Positions 1-12,330 of a DNA stretch of 64,000 nucleotides are shown here, in pieces; position 1 is the first letter of the stretch; every line of letters starts with the position of its first letter. Source of the stretch: Acanthochromis polyacanthus (lineage: Eukaryota > Chordata > Actinopteri > Pomacentridae); the NCBI RefSeq assembly GCF_021347895.1, contig NC_067116.1:37273639-37337638 (forward strand). The letters are read 5' to 3'. Both the position numbers and the translations under genes were made by a program. Below the pieces are notes generated by a model that saw nothing but the letters and a program-made list of their open reading frames with translations, was not told where the DNA came from and made no database searches.

Positions 1-293
1 GTTGTCCTCATTTACAGCACCAAAAAATATTGTTCCCTTGTCTGAAAAAAAGAAAAAAATCCAGCAAAAAATTCCCCAAATTTATTTTTAAAAAATGCAA
101 AATCTTTAGGAAGAAAATTTCTTAAAAGTTTCCCTTAAAAGTTTTATTTAAAAAAAAAAATCCCAAATTTGCAAAGAAATAAATGCTAAAAAATAAAAAT
201 TGTAAATATTTTCCAAAAAATGAAAAAAAATCTTCCAAAAAATCCTAAAAATATCTAAAGTGATTCCATGTATATCAGAAAAAGTTCTAATAT

Positions 294-388
294 TTTCTTT
301 AAGAACATTCGGGAAAAAAATCAACCAAAATCCAACGGAATTTACTGGATTTTGGTTGATTTTTTTTTACCAAATGTTCTTAAAGAAA
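294..388. repeat. Near-perfect inverted repeat, about 40 bp arms
   Basis: The left arm (294-333) and right arm (346-388) are reverse complements apart from a few mismatches and T-run length differences, with a spacer of about 12 bases. Each arm carries the pair TTTCTTTAAGAACATT and ATCAACCAAAATCCA or its complement. It would extrude a long hairpin. It may be a small fold-back or MITE fragment; no terminal duplications could be assigned in the A/T-rich flanks. Confidence 0.7.
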
Positions 389-514
389 CCTTTTTTTAAG
401 TTTCCACCAAAAAATGTTCAAACATTTCTCAAAAAAATTGCAAATGTGGAAGTATAGTATTGAACTATACTTTCATATTCAAAGTATTGAACTGTGAAAT
501 TTTTTTTTTTTCCA

Positions 515-790
515 CATTTTTAAGCTTCAAACCGGGTCTATTTGACCTGCAGGACGACACGAGGATTAAACTTATTTTGAGTTTTCTTGTAAAATACAAC
601 TCAAAACAAGATAATTTCAAGATTGTTTTAAATAAGATATTTAAGATGCATTGTCTTAAAACAAGTCCCTCCATCTTGCTGAAATGTCACTTCTTAAGTG
701 AATTTATCTTAAATCAAATGGGATGAGACATTTTGACTAAAAATACGACAAATAGACTTGGTAAGACTTTGAGTTTTTGCAGTGATGATA
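515..790. repeat. Probable dispersed teleost repeat
   Basis: The segment with GGGTCTATTTGACCTGCAGG followed by AAGATATTTAAGATGCATTG and CTTAAAACAAGTCCCTCC resembles a sequence I remember as scattered through fish genomes. A related GGGTCAAAATAGACCC motif occurs at about 39155. The family is not identified and the boundaries are approximate. Confidence 0.35.
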
Positions 791-3161
791 CTTTGACGGT
801 TTTCCTCATTGCCAGTCGGATTGGAAGCCAAATGATCAAATTAATCTCACACAACCATCGCTGATAGTCCACTCGCTACATTTGGGGACACTAACTACAC
901 TCTGACTCGCCTTTCATTTTGCCTTCACACATAATCTTGTTGCTTTTCTTACAGCCGTTTCCTGCAGCTTCACATTAGAGCCGTTTCCCACTGAGGCGCC
1001 TTCACTAAGCTTAATTCCTCTCGGCTTTTCGTAGCTAATGAAACACAAACACCTGATGGCGTGTGTGCATTTGGAAGTCCAAAAGAAATGTGTTTACCAT
1101 GTGCTGGAGAACATTAATGTAAAGACTGGTTGTATTGTACAGAGGAGGAGAGGTGACCTTTGGTTCTACATTTGGAGACTCTCAAAGGACTGTGTTTGCG
1201 TGTTTTTAGCTCATTTACTGCAAATAACATTAATTTTACATCAGAGTTCACCATTTTCCAACACTTTAGATGTCAATGCACTGATAAAATCTAACATAGG
1301 GATACACGGTCCCCTGACTTTAAAGCTACAGATCAAAAGGCTTTGTTCAATCATGTCTGTATCTCTAAAACTACCGATTAAACTCCAGTCAGCCTACTTG
1401 CACTTTGATAACATTAGCACAGCATGCTATGATCACAGCTGCACCTGATGGATACCTACAGGTGAAAAAGAGAAGTTTAAAGACATAAAAGGAAAAAAAC
1501 AGAGTTGTGCACAATAACCCCAGTCTGAGGTATCACAAAACAACCATCACACCAAATAAAAAGCCTTTTTTGTTTTGCGTTACTGCCTTTCAAAAAAGGC
1601 CCAATATTTGAGGCATGTCAAGGTTTCTTGTCCATCTTTCATCAGTTTAATGTGCGAACATGTTAGCCTCATGAAGCCACAGGGATGGCTACGGACTTTT
1701 AGACGGACTTTGCTTCAAAATGTTGTCTTAAGAATCGGTTTCTTACATTGGCTGAGTTACCCCAAATATTACAACATGCTGTTGCGTATTCTAAAATAGC
1801 TTCACACAGCGTTTGAGCAGAGTCTTAGGTGAGCTGGTGTGCTCGAGCATCAGCAAGTAGGAAGGGTGGCTGGAGAGAAAATAGAGGATTTTGTAGATCT
1901 GCACATTTTAGAGCAACAGTGTAGATTTAGACTGAAGCCATTTTAAGGCAAGAAGGGATTTTTTAATGGAAAAAAAACACGTCTAAATTTGTAGCTTAAT
2001 GCTAATAGATGAGCTTTTAGGTGTTCAATCAATGATCAGAGAGGGATTTTAAGATCTAATTTAAAAGAAGAAAGCAACCATGGATCTGGAGAAAACAGCA
2101 CTGTATTTTTTTAAGTGTACAGCTGTGAATATGAGATCAGATCAAAGATATTATAGATAGTTTCATGCTGTGAGTATCAGTTCAGTTGTGCAGATTTCCT
2201 GTGCATCCTCTGCTTCCAGCTGTGTTTCAATACCTGCATTAGGAGAACAGCTGTTATTCCAGATCTGGACTTTGCTATAGTAACAGCAGATCAGTCGGCA
2301 GCGCTGGAGCTGCAGGTTCACAGTTCTGGAAAGTTCTCTCCGCTCTCTCCTTACAGGAACACAGCAGGAAAAACTTATTCATGTCCTATCTCGGTTTCAA
2401 AAAGTATCTTTTCCAAGATTTTTTTTCTTTGTATTTTCAAAGACATTTTTCAAACTTTTCGGGGTAGAAACTATTGAAAAACAGAATTAAGCCTATGAAA
2501 GCATTGTAAAATCATCGGATGATTCAAATTACACCTCTGTGTAAATTTCAAGTGTCATATTTATGATCCTCTCACCAAACTTGGGTTAATTAGCTGTCAC
2601 ATTTCAGAAGATCTATAGTTTATTCTGACAATGGTGAAAGAATAATGGATGAAGACAGAGGACCAGCTGCACAAACCCTTCACTGTTGAATTTATTGTCA
2701 TAGATCCTGAGACAGAGAAGGAAAAGATTTGAGATCTGGGTCACATCCCCACCTGTATATCATCAGAGCCTGAAGAAATACGGCAGGTTTTGCCTCTGGT
2801 TGCTTGTTTTTAAGCATGCTTGACCAGTGAATAAGTATTGTTGCAAAAGTTTTTAAATTCTCCAAACGAGGTGAATGAATGGAAATAACTTCTCCTTCCA
2901 GGTACAATATGTCTGAGATTTTACTGCTAATTAAACAATCTTTCGGCACGGCAGAGTTTGGTTTGGATAAAAGCGGACTGAGGTAAAGTCTGCTTCCTGT
3001 GCGACCATGACGTCCAGGTAAACCGGGTCCACCTCTGTATGAAACCTTAATTCACACTGTGATGACTGACAAACCGACACATCCAGTCCAGTCACAGAGG
3101 GGAAACAAGTGAGGAGGCCAAGATGGACCGCGGTTCATTCTTGCTACCATCATTTAAAATC

Positions 3162-3298
3162 ACTGAAACATAAAATAATGAAGCTGTGATCCACTACATC
3201 CAGTCAAATCCTTGCATTTGTTTTGTTTAGATTCTTTTGTTATTATTTTAGTGTTACATTTACATCCACATGTCCTGTACATGAAGCTGTGACCACAA
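3162..3298 (+). repeat. Copy 1 of a diverged ~140 bp repeat
   Basis: This segment matches 4880-5027 in the same order and orientation. Shared blocks include CTGAAACA, AAGCTGTGA, CCACT.CATCCAGTCAA, TTTGTTTTGTTTAGATT, GTTACATTTACATCCACAT and GTGACCACAA. It is non-coding. It may be a local duplication or two insertions of one family. Confidence 0.7.
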
Positions 3299-4879
3299 AA
3301 CCAGTGTGAGATGAAAACAAGAGCATTAATTAGCATTTTTCTATTTACTGTGCACTACAAAAGTACACTACACAAGGTCAAAGCAAGATTAAAGGTGCTA
3401 TGCAAGTTTTCATCTTGTTCTCAAATGAATAGCTAAAAAATAAACTGCAGTACTCTGAATGGCCACTTGAGGCTGCCTATAAAAGTGAGTATATCCTCAT
3501 AGATTTGCATGTTAAAATGTACAACTTTACAGCAGAAATAAACATGTTTACAGCCTGGAGCAAATAACAGTTTTGGCCTCTATAGGTGCATTCCTTATTC
3601 ATGACAACTGTACAAGGGGTGAATTTTTATATAACTCACCTGTTTGGATTGTATTAAAGCTTAAAGTTATGCATAATTAGGGTGTGGCTTCTCTAAGTGA
3701 CAGAAAGATACCATCAGCTTACTCAAGCCCACGAATTTTCACATTTTTGGATTAGCCAGCTTAAAAAAAAATACTCCTTTAGGTGACGATGAAGGGTTTG
3801 TACATCTTTAAAAGCAGTCAGTACTCTCAGAGAGACATCTAGAGGTCTCCATTTGGGATTATAAGTTTAAATATGATTGATGACGTATTAACTTTCTGGC
3901 TTCCCGGATGTTAGTGAGAGCATAACATTGTATATTTGAGCATATTAGCCTAAAAATGATGTAGTTTAGTTCAAAGTATGCGTGCATTCTCACAGAGCAG
4001 CTAAGTGTGACTGTACACTCCTACTTTATGTTGAAAATTTAACCTGACATGAAAAAAAAAGACTCTCAATCTTATCTTTCAAGGCAGCTAAGCTTTATGA
4101 AAGTCTATATAAGCCCACTCCAGGGTCACATTTATGAAAATAAACCGACTCTTCTAAAAACCTTCAGAACAGAAACAAAAAATAAACCCGGGCAGAAAGT
4201 GTATAAAGCAATCAAAACAAGCCCCTTTTAAAGTACAGCAGCGTGCTTGACACATTTCAATGCTTCCAGGAGACCATTTCTCATCGAATGCAAATCAGAA
4301 GTGTAACTGGTTGCTTTGTGGAAGCATCCAAACCTATTTAGAACCAAAGCAAGGGCACGGAAAAGAATGAGAAAGGAGAAGGAAAAGAACATGACCTCAC
4401 CAGTTTGTAACTGTAGCAAATGACAAGAGACATAACAGAGCGCTGGTTGAGTTTCACATCAGCGTTACTGAGCTGTACCTCCAGACTATAAGATATAAAT
4501 GTCTAGGCAATAACTCATAAAGGAAAATTGGCCTCATATACTGTGTTCTTACCCCAGAAGTCTTCTCTATCCATCAGTGAAGTATGTTTAGCCATCAGTG
4601 GGGCGAGGAGGCCCTGCACACAGCCCTCTTTAGTATATTATTTAACATCATAAACACAGAATATCTGGTTTCATTTTAGCACATTTGCACATGTCTTCCT
4701 TAAGACTGCAAATATCAGTTTTAACATGAAGCTCAAACGCTGCAGTCCTATATAATGTCAGCACCCACATGGACTACATTTGAGAAAAGAGTGAAACACT
4801 TTAAGGATAATATTTATTGTCTAACAGAGTTTAACTGCTGCAAATATGCTATTATTCTCATCTTTGTCTTTATAAACCT

Positions 4880-5027
4880 CTGAAACACGAAATAGTAAAG
4901 CTGTGAACCACTGCATCCAGTCAAGAACCCTACATTTGTTTTGTTTAGATTTTTTTGTATTAATTCCACATTATTCTACTGTTACATTTACATCCACATT
5001 CCCTATTCAGGAAATGGTGACCACAAG
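4880..5027 (+). repeat. Copy 2 of a diverged ~140 bp repeat
   Basis: Partner of 3162-3298, about 1.6 kb away in the same orientation. It carries small insertions and deletions relative to copy 1, notably near 4955-4975. Confidence 0.7.
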
Positions 5028-5144
5028 GGGCCTCACCCTCAGGTCAGATGAGACTGAGGCTCTCGTGTTCAGATGCCGCAGAGCAAATAAAGAAAAGAAA
5101 AGAAAAAAAAAGTCTAAAGCTCCTTAAGATATCCCTTTGTGGTT

Positions 5145-5300
5145 AAAGGAATAGTCTGATATTTTGGGAATTATGCTATTTCACCTTCCTGCCAAGACGT
5201 AGATGAGAAGATTAATACCACTCCTATGTGTGTCTTTTAAATATGAAGCTACAACCAGCAGCTGGTTAGCTTAGCTTGGCGTAAAGTCTGAAAGTAGAGG
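5145..5300 (+). repeat. Dispersed fish repeat (GGTTAGCTTAGCTTGGC type)
   Basis: The order AATAGTCTGATATTTTGGGAA, then GATGAGAAGATTAATACCACT, then TATGAAGCTACA and GCTGGTTAGCTTAGCTTGGC matches a repeat I recall from many teleost genomes. Reverse-orientation pieces of the same family (ATGCTAAGCTAAGCTGCG, then ATCTTCTCATC) occur at about 5973-6040, suggesting a second inverted copy or the other end of one element split by the (GGAT)n tract. Confidence 0.45.
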
Positions 5301-5774
5301 GTAAAAACACATCCCACAGCTGTTAATTAAAACAAAGTGTAATAACGGAGTAAGGTATTGTTATTACAAGTGTAATTTTGTACAAATTAAACACATAGTA
5401 TTTAACGGCTTTATAAGTATTAGCAGTATATAAAAGGTTATATAAAACGTTGATGGAGCCTCCTTTTACCTTACAACCTTCACCTAAGGTCATGAGCTCT
5501 GGCTGAAATGAGTTTTGTCTGTAAGGTGGCTGGGACTCGGTTTTAGAGATAGGGTGAGGAGCTAGGACATCCAGAAAGAGTTTGGAGTAGCACTGAGAGA
5601 GCATTGCTTCTTTGTGTCAAAAGGTGTAAACTGAGGTGGTTTAGGCATCTGATTCAGCTGCTTCATGGGTAGCTTTGTTTGGAGGTTTTGGGGATATCCA
5701 ACTAGGTGGACCCAGAAATTGCAGAAAGAATTGCATATCTCATTTGGCCTGGGAACACCTCAGGATCCCTCAGG

Positions 5775-5898
5775 AGGATGGATGGATGGATGGATGGATG
5801 GATGGATGGATGGATGGATGGATGGATGGATGGATGGATGGATGGATGGATGGATGGATGGATGGATGGATGGATGGATGGATGGATGGATGGATGGA
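5775..5898. repeat. (GGAT)n microsatellite
   Basis: About 31 uninterrupted tetranucleotide units. All open frames through it (for example repeats of Gly-Trp-Met-Asp) are artefacts of the repeat. Confidence 0.98.
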
Positions 5899-7707
5899 AC
5901 TTTGCCATGACCTAACCGAGCTAATTCCTCAGCGATGTTCTAGGCTAGCTAATTCCTCCTGTTCTGAGTCTTCATGCTAAGCTAAGCTGCGTGCTACCAG
6001 CAGTAACTTCACACTGTAAGACATGATATCTTCTCATCCACTAGATTCAAGTATGAGAAGGAATGGAAAGTGTGTATGCGTGCAAGCAGAAAATGTAAAA
6101 ATAAATGCATAGTCCTGCGCCAATAAAGAATACCTGCTTTTCTGTATCTCAAGATCTTTTCTAAACTAACAGTATATTGCAGTCATTTGCACATACAGTA
6201 CTGTTACTTTTGCACTGAGGATCGTATATAACCACATGTGGTCAGTCTTCCTGAATGCGGTGTCTGCTCTACCAGTGGGAGTTATGGCATGTCACTTTAC
6301 ACTTAACACGATATCTTACATGTCAGTTTCCCTCTCAGAATAACATCCATGTGCAGATATATTCATAGATAAGTTAGGTTAAATCACCAACCCACTGGAC
6401 CCCTCAAACTGGACAGACATGAGGTGTTGCAGAAAGAATAATCACTCTGACTGGACCTTTGTTTGACATCAGGCTGGTTATTAAAAAATGTAAATGCAGG
6501 TCAGCGGCAAGCAGAGTTTATTGTATCCGTTTGGAGCAGAACGTCCCTGAATGGAACAACTATCGACTTGAATTTCTGCTTCAGGGGAGGAGTGGGGGGT
6601 CTCTGCCCCATAAATATCAGCTCCGTCTGGGCAAGTTCAGGAAGTGGTGAAGGACAGATACTCCCCTCAGAAACCGACGAGCCCACCGAAAGAAACACAT
6701 AGTCTGCCTACATCATGAATCAGGATGATGAATTAAAAACACTGGAGAAACACTGATCAGTTCCCAAATTTGTACAGAAACCATTCAGGCCTTGATATGA
6801 AGACTTCACACATTGACATCCACCTCTACTGATCTCACATCACTTGAAACTTTCATTGCCAAGTCCTCCTGAAGAACGTTGCAAAAAAGCATTTTGTTTT
6901 GTTTTCCCAGGCTTCCTTGTTTGTCTAAATAGTCTAGTTTTCTCTGGAGTGACGGGCTGAGCGTACAGAGTATCACTGGTGCACCACCGATTCCTGCAGC
7001 CTGGGAAAGCCTGCAAAGTCAACACTCAGGTTTACTTGGCTCTGTTCCCTGCCTGTCTCTCTGTTACAAACACACAGCAGCGTCAACATTTGGGGTTTTT
7101 ACATGAGCTCTAGCATGAGAGGAAGCAACCAGAGGAGGCTCGCAGGGCTGAGAAAGACTGAAGAAAAGCAACTAAAACCTGCCAGGAGTTTGAACAAATC
7201 AGGCACCAGTAGAAAAGAAGGAGGAAAGTTCTGACACATAATCAAAACAGTGAAATACAGGTTACAATTTCTGTTAAAGTACATGACTTTAAGTTGATTA
7301 CAGTACCTTCGGTAATTAGAATAGCTCTGGTGACAAGTTAATCTCCAGGTTTAGCATATCATATAAAAAAAGTTTGGTGTTGGATTCTTGCTTTTTCGTC
7401 TACTGCCAACTTGTGCAGTTAAAACTACTATGCTGCGTGCTGTAATTTAACAACACAGAACATGATGGATTTAAATTCTTACCAGTGATCACAGATGGAG
7501 CTATATTTGGCGCACAGTATCGTCTGTTCTGTCTCTTTTATATCTGCCACTTCAAATCAACTGTCTGAAAAAGGTGAGAAATACCTTTAGAAGATGTTGC
7601 ACCTGTTAAATTAGCAATGGCAATAGCAAACATAACAGATATAGAGACAGGGTGAATATTATTAATGACCTTTCAATATGCTACCTCATCCCAGAAATCA
7701 TAGAAAC

Positions 7708-7929
7708 TGGCACTTTTTAAATTTTTTTACTGAATGTCTATTAATTAGAATGTTCAGATCCTCTGTTAAAATAAATATTGGAGAATTTCTTGGCATTAAA
7801 ATGGTAACAGATCCTGGAAAGTGGCACTTTTTTTAATTAGATGTAATCATGTCCATTGATCATAATGTTCTAATTCTCTGGTAAAATAAATATTGGGAAA
7901 TCCTTTGGCAATAAAATAGCAACAGATCC
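7708..7929 (+). repeat. Diverged tandem duplication, ~107 bp unit
   Basis: Unit 1 (about 7708-7814) and unit 2 (about 7822-7929) share TGGCACTTTTT at the start, AATGTTC in the middle and AAAATAAATATTGG then AACAGATCC at the end. The copies differ by scattered substitutions and small indels, so the duplication is old. Non-coding. Confidence 0.7.
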
Positions 7930-8379
7930 CAAACTACGTATTTGTAGGTATTAGTTCCACATCTGTTAATGCTGTTTGCCACGTCCTTTATTTTTTATCA
8001 GCAATTGATTGCAAAAGGTTATTTAAAGTAATTTTAAAGCCCTTAGAAGACTATTTAAACAAATGGACCAAACTGTGACTGATTGGTTTAGATAAAGTTT
8101 TTTATGTACACCGAGCATTTTCTGTTGTTGTGAATTTCTTTGCCCTCTTTTTTGTATATAAATGCTCATGCTTGAATAGCAGCACAGAAAAATGGTTTAT
8201 CCAAATGTTTTAAATGTACGTTGCTTTGCTTGAGCTTCTACAGTGATGGGATTTGGTGGATTTTGCTTGCATGATTTGGTTCCACTTTCCCCCCTTACAG
8301 AGAAACATGACTGCATGTTGAGCAACTTTTATCCTATTATAAAGCATTTCTATCCTGATGAAAGTGATCTGTAGGTCAC

Positions 8380-8640
8380 AAGGGGTTGCTGACTGGTGCT
8401 ATGGGCTTCACAGTTGCCAGATCTCAATCCAACCGAGCATCTATGTGAGATTTTGGACTGACGTGTTAGCTTTCTCCACCACCATCATCCAAACACCAAA
8501 TGCAGGAATATGTTTTGGAGGAACACAGTCCAAGAGATTTGTAGAATCAAAGTCAAGACGCACTGAAGCTGTTCTGGCTGCACATGCAGGCCCAACACCT
8601 CGCTAAGTTGCTTTATTTGGGTTTTTCGTTTAATTTGTCA
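8380..8640 (+). pseudogene. Tc1-like transposase C-terminal relic
   Basis: At 8417-8443 the plus strand reads PDLNPTEHL, the block around the catalytic glutamate of Tc1/mariner DDE transposases (family form: PDLNPIEHLW). The following bases, through the AATATGTTTTGG and GCACTGAAGCTGTTCTGGC blocks, resemble the tail of such genes, but the frame breaks right after the block (stop after the phenylalanine-rich ILD stretch). Only the 3' part of the element is visible. It is dead. Confidence 0.65.
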
Positions 8641-9000
8641 CCCGTTCGTTTTGTTTCCTGAAGATAAAAAAAAAAAAGCAAATGGAACAAAAAAGAACTC
8701 ACACCTGGGCCTTATAGCAGCATTTAAAGTGTGTATAATGATGTGTGTGTGTGTGTGTGTGTGTGTCCATTTCTCTGCAGTGTGGCGCTATGCTACGCAC
8801 CGTAACCATCCACATGTGCTTTCTATTATATCCCCTTGTTTCCCCCTTAAGGCTGTAATATAGCATCACAGATATTTTATTTTTATGGGAAAGCATGAAA
8901 TCCGAATCGCATTTGCCGATCAGACCCAGGTGGAGCCATGTAAACACGAGGCAGTAAATTCCGAGAACGGGAAGCACGAATGTGTGTGGATGAAGTCCTC

Positions 9001-9189
<189 letters not shown>

Positions 9190-9649
9190 TATATATGTAA
9201 TTAAAGTTTCTTGAGTGGAAGAGAAAACAATCCTCTATTGTCTGGGTAAATTGTGACACCTGCGGAGAAGCGTTTCAGTCTAATTGTAGGATATCTTACA
9301 CCACGTATGCACACGTAATGACACACAAGGCCGTTTCTGTGCATAAAGACAAGAGTGTGCTTCGTGGCCCACTTTTTTACGGTAATATGAAACCAAAAAC
9401 TGAAAGTCCTGCACTGCTAAAGTGGAAACGACTTCCTTAGCTGAATCTTGTCACATATTACTCTCTTTTATGACATACCCTACTGCATAAAATGTCTCTT
9501 TAAATGGAGAAAATTGCAAGAATTGGTGTGGATTTTGTAATACAACCTGCTGACATGAGGGGTTAGAGGTGGGAAACGGGACACACGCAGTGCAGTGACT
9601 CAAATTTCAGTGCAATAAAGCAAAGTTCAAGGTTTGTCTTTGCTTGAGG

Positions 9650-9769
9650 TTAGAAAGGTTCAGGCAGGAGCGACACCTGCTGCAGCACGTCATCGATGGA
9701 GCCACGAGGGACCTTTTGGCTTCCTGTGCTGCTCAAGTCGATGCACAGGTACTTGTAAAAGGCTCCCAC
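9650..9769 (-). other. Candidate terminal coding exon, unidentified
   Basis: On the minus strand a pyrimidine-rich stretch ends in ATCAG, followed by 39 codons and a TAA stop: VGAFYKYLCIDLSS at the start and SLLPEPF at the end. The composition is protein-like, with balanced polarity and no low complexity. I could not match it to a family or find upstream exons to chain to it between here and UAP1. It may be the last exon of a gene lying downstream of UAP1 on the same strand, or chance. Confidence 0.2.
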
Positions 9770-11989
9770 CTGATGTTTAAAAGCCACAAGGGAGAAAGAA
9801 AGTGAGAAGCTGCAGGAGTTCATCTGTAAACACCCACACACACAGTGTTTTACCTGCAAAACCCGAAGCCAAAGTGTTTCAACAAACGCTCCAAATGCTA
9901 GCTGTGAATTTCAACGCAAGTGGCAGTGGCTTTGTTTGTTATGTAAGGAGAGCAGGATGAAATCTTTTGACTGGAGATCCGTCTTGATCGAATATCCAGG
10001 CCCTGAACTTTTACAGCTACACTGTCAGATTGGAAAAACAGCATCAGACGCCAAGAAACTCTTCTTTTCCATCCCTCTCAATCTCGTTAAAGCTCAAGTC
10101 CGTCCGCTACAGGCTGAGCTTTTTTGCATTCTAGCCGTTCACAACAAGAGAAGCTGGCTTGAATTTAAATAGAAAAGCATATAAATGGTGTACAAATATC
10201 AGCATTAATTGCATCTTAAGTGAACAATAGACATAGTATGCATTCACTCCTTTTATTTTTTCATTTTTTGTCTGTAGGAAATTAGATTTTACATGTAAGC
10301 ATCACTGAAGTAGTCCTTCACAGTCTCACAGATACATTTTAAGGGTCATAAAATGTCTGCTTATGCCAGTTTTTCTTCATTTTTTGGGCATTTCTCTAGT
10401 CATTTCTCTGACTTGCATAAAAGTTAAAATGAACTTTTCTGAAGCAAAAAGTGGTCACATTTGCTACCGAAAAGGTCTCTAAAATTGCAGTTGAATGAGC
10501 AAATTTAGTTGCTTTTCTTTACTTTCCACTTCTGATAGCGCACACTGTGACTCCACCAGATAACTTTCATAACACAATCGTGGAAAAAGAAGTGGAAACG
10601 ATCGAGCAGAAAAAGTCAGCAGTCACAGTGACAACTCATTCATTTCCCCAGATTGTCATTTGTGCCTGGCGGCAGCCTGCAGCAACTCCTGAGGTTCTTT
10701 TGATGCTGAAATTACCTCAGATCATCCCTGACAGCCTGTAATTAGGGAAGATGTAGGGGGAACCGAGAGACGAGAGGCGAGGTGGAGGGACAGATAATGA
10801 GCATCAGACAAACAGACAAACAAAAAAATGGACTGCCACATGTAAACAGGAGAATGGCTGAGGTGGAAAAAAAGCACAGAGGCCACATGTGCAAACAGAA
10901 AGGAGGGTTTAGTTGCTGACTGCTTTGTGTCAGTGAGAATCTGCATTTTACCTCCTTTGTGATTATTTCGTTTGAGGCTCCCGGTCATCAGAGGAGGCTT
11001 CCTCTGGATCAAACTTCTAATAACTTTTGTAAATATTCCACAGACATTAAACTTCTGTTATGCTTCCTGTCACTAAATCAGTGAAAAACAAGTCAAACTC
11101 AGAACTAAAAGTGACAAATGCAGACTTCTTTAGGCCCCTATGAAAGCCAATCCCGCCCCTCAGCCGGTAGGTGATGAGTGGGGTGCTGGTTTGGTCAGGG
11201 TCGAAGTTCAAGCACGTGTGGGATGCAAAGTCAACAGCGCTCTATTTTCGGCGTGATCTTCCCTGAAATGGCACTATTTATACCAAATTACAGCATGCAC
11301 CTCAGGGAGCGAGCGAGCAGCCGAGACGCACAGCTGGTTTTCTCCTGCCAGAAGCATTGATTTTTGAAAACACTTCCAATCAAACAGCGTCAGCGTCGAG
11401 TTACAGCGAAGCCGAGTAAAGCACCGGGTGCCTCTGGTGCAGCGTTTTGAAATGTGGGGTTGAAATTACAGCCTTTGCAGTGGCGTGTGATTAGGGTCTG
11501 TATGTGAGGATGTCAGTCAGCCGCCGAGCTTTGAGGGAACGTTGCTAATTGAAACGACATGTCAGGAAGATGCAGTGATAACACACTACTAAGGTTCCTT
11601 TCATTATCTATGCATGTGTGTGTGTTATATGTGTGTGTACAGTCCATCAAACATCAAATAGATAATGGAGTCCAACTGTATGAGCAAATGCAAGATATAT
11701 GAGTAAATGATTCACCCCCCCCCCTCGAGTTCACCACAAACTTTTCATATCATTTCTCTGCCATAAGCAATAACTCCTCTGTTCTGCTTTGACAAAGAGC
11801 TTATTAATCCTGATAAATATGGTTTCTAATTTACACACCCAGATCAGTGAGGACACAAGAAAGAGGAGCTAAAGGAAAAACCCACGCCCACATACTCTTA
11901 TCCCGCCATCAATCCTCCGTTTGTGGCGATCAGCGCGTTCCTGCTGTTAATTTGTGGTCAAGTTGTGAAATTTCACTTTTTGCTTTCCA

Positions 11990-12330
11990 CAGTTTTCCTT
12001 TGTCTTCTATTACTTCTTTGTTCCTCAGTGCACAGAAAAGAGCAGAGACGGTGAAACAGAAGATCAAACTAATACATGAAAATCATTTTTCTTGTTATAC
12101 ATCCAGAATTAATCTTTCTACCACTTCTAACTTGTGTTTTTTGTTAAAAGCACTACTTATAACCTCAGTATCACTTATTTTATTTCAGTATTGTACTTTA
12201 TTTCTGTTTGTTGTTTTGTTTTTTCTTTACTTTTTAGGCATGCCTTATGTCATTTTGGATTTTCTTAGCAATATCTGGTACCAGAATTTTCTTTGGGATT
12301 AATGAAGTTGGATCTTATCTTATCCAAAAG
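11990..12330 (+). mobile_element. L2-like non-LTR retrotransposon 3' tail
   Basis: A T-rich stretch leads to CTTTGGGATTAATGAAGTT and then short TCTTATCTTATCC units. This matches the common teleost LINE tail GGGATTAATAAAGT followed by TATCT-type repeats. Similar tails occur at 60777-61115 (plus) and 33043-33345 (minus). Only the 3' end is present; the left boundary is approximate. Confidence 0.5.

Noticed and set aside
1038..1448. 136-codon open frame in the left spacer
   Set aside because: No recognisable domain, no splice chain, composition like translated non-coding DNA.
2698..2949. 83-codon minus-strand frame
   Set aside because: Looks mildly protein-like but matches no family I know and has no splice context; could be transposon debris.
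5665..5980. Gly-Trp-Met-Asp and Ile-His-Pro-Ser repeat proteins
   Set aside because: Translations of the (GGAT)n tract in several frames; no splice or start context.
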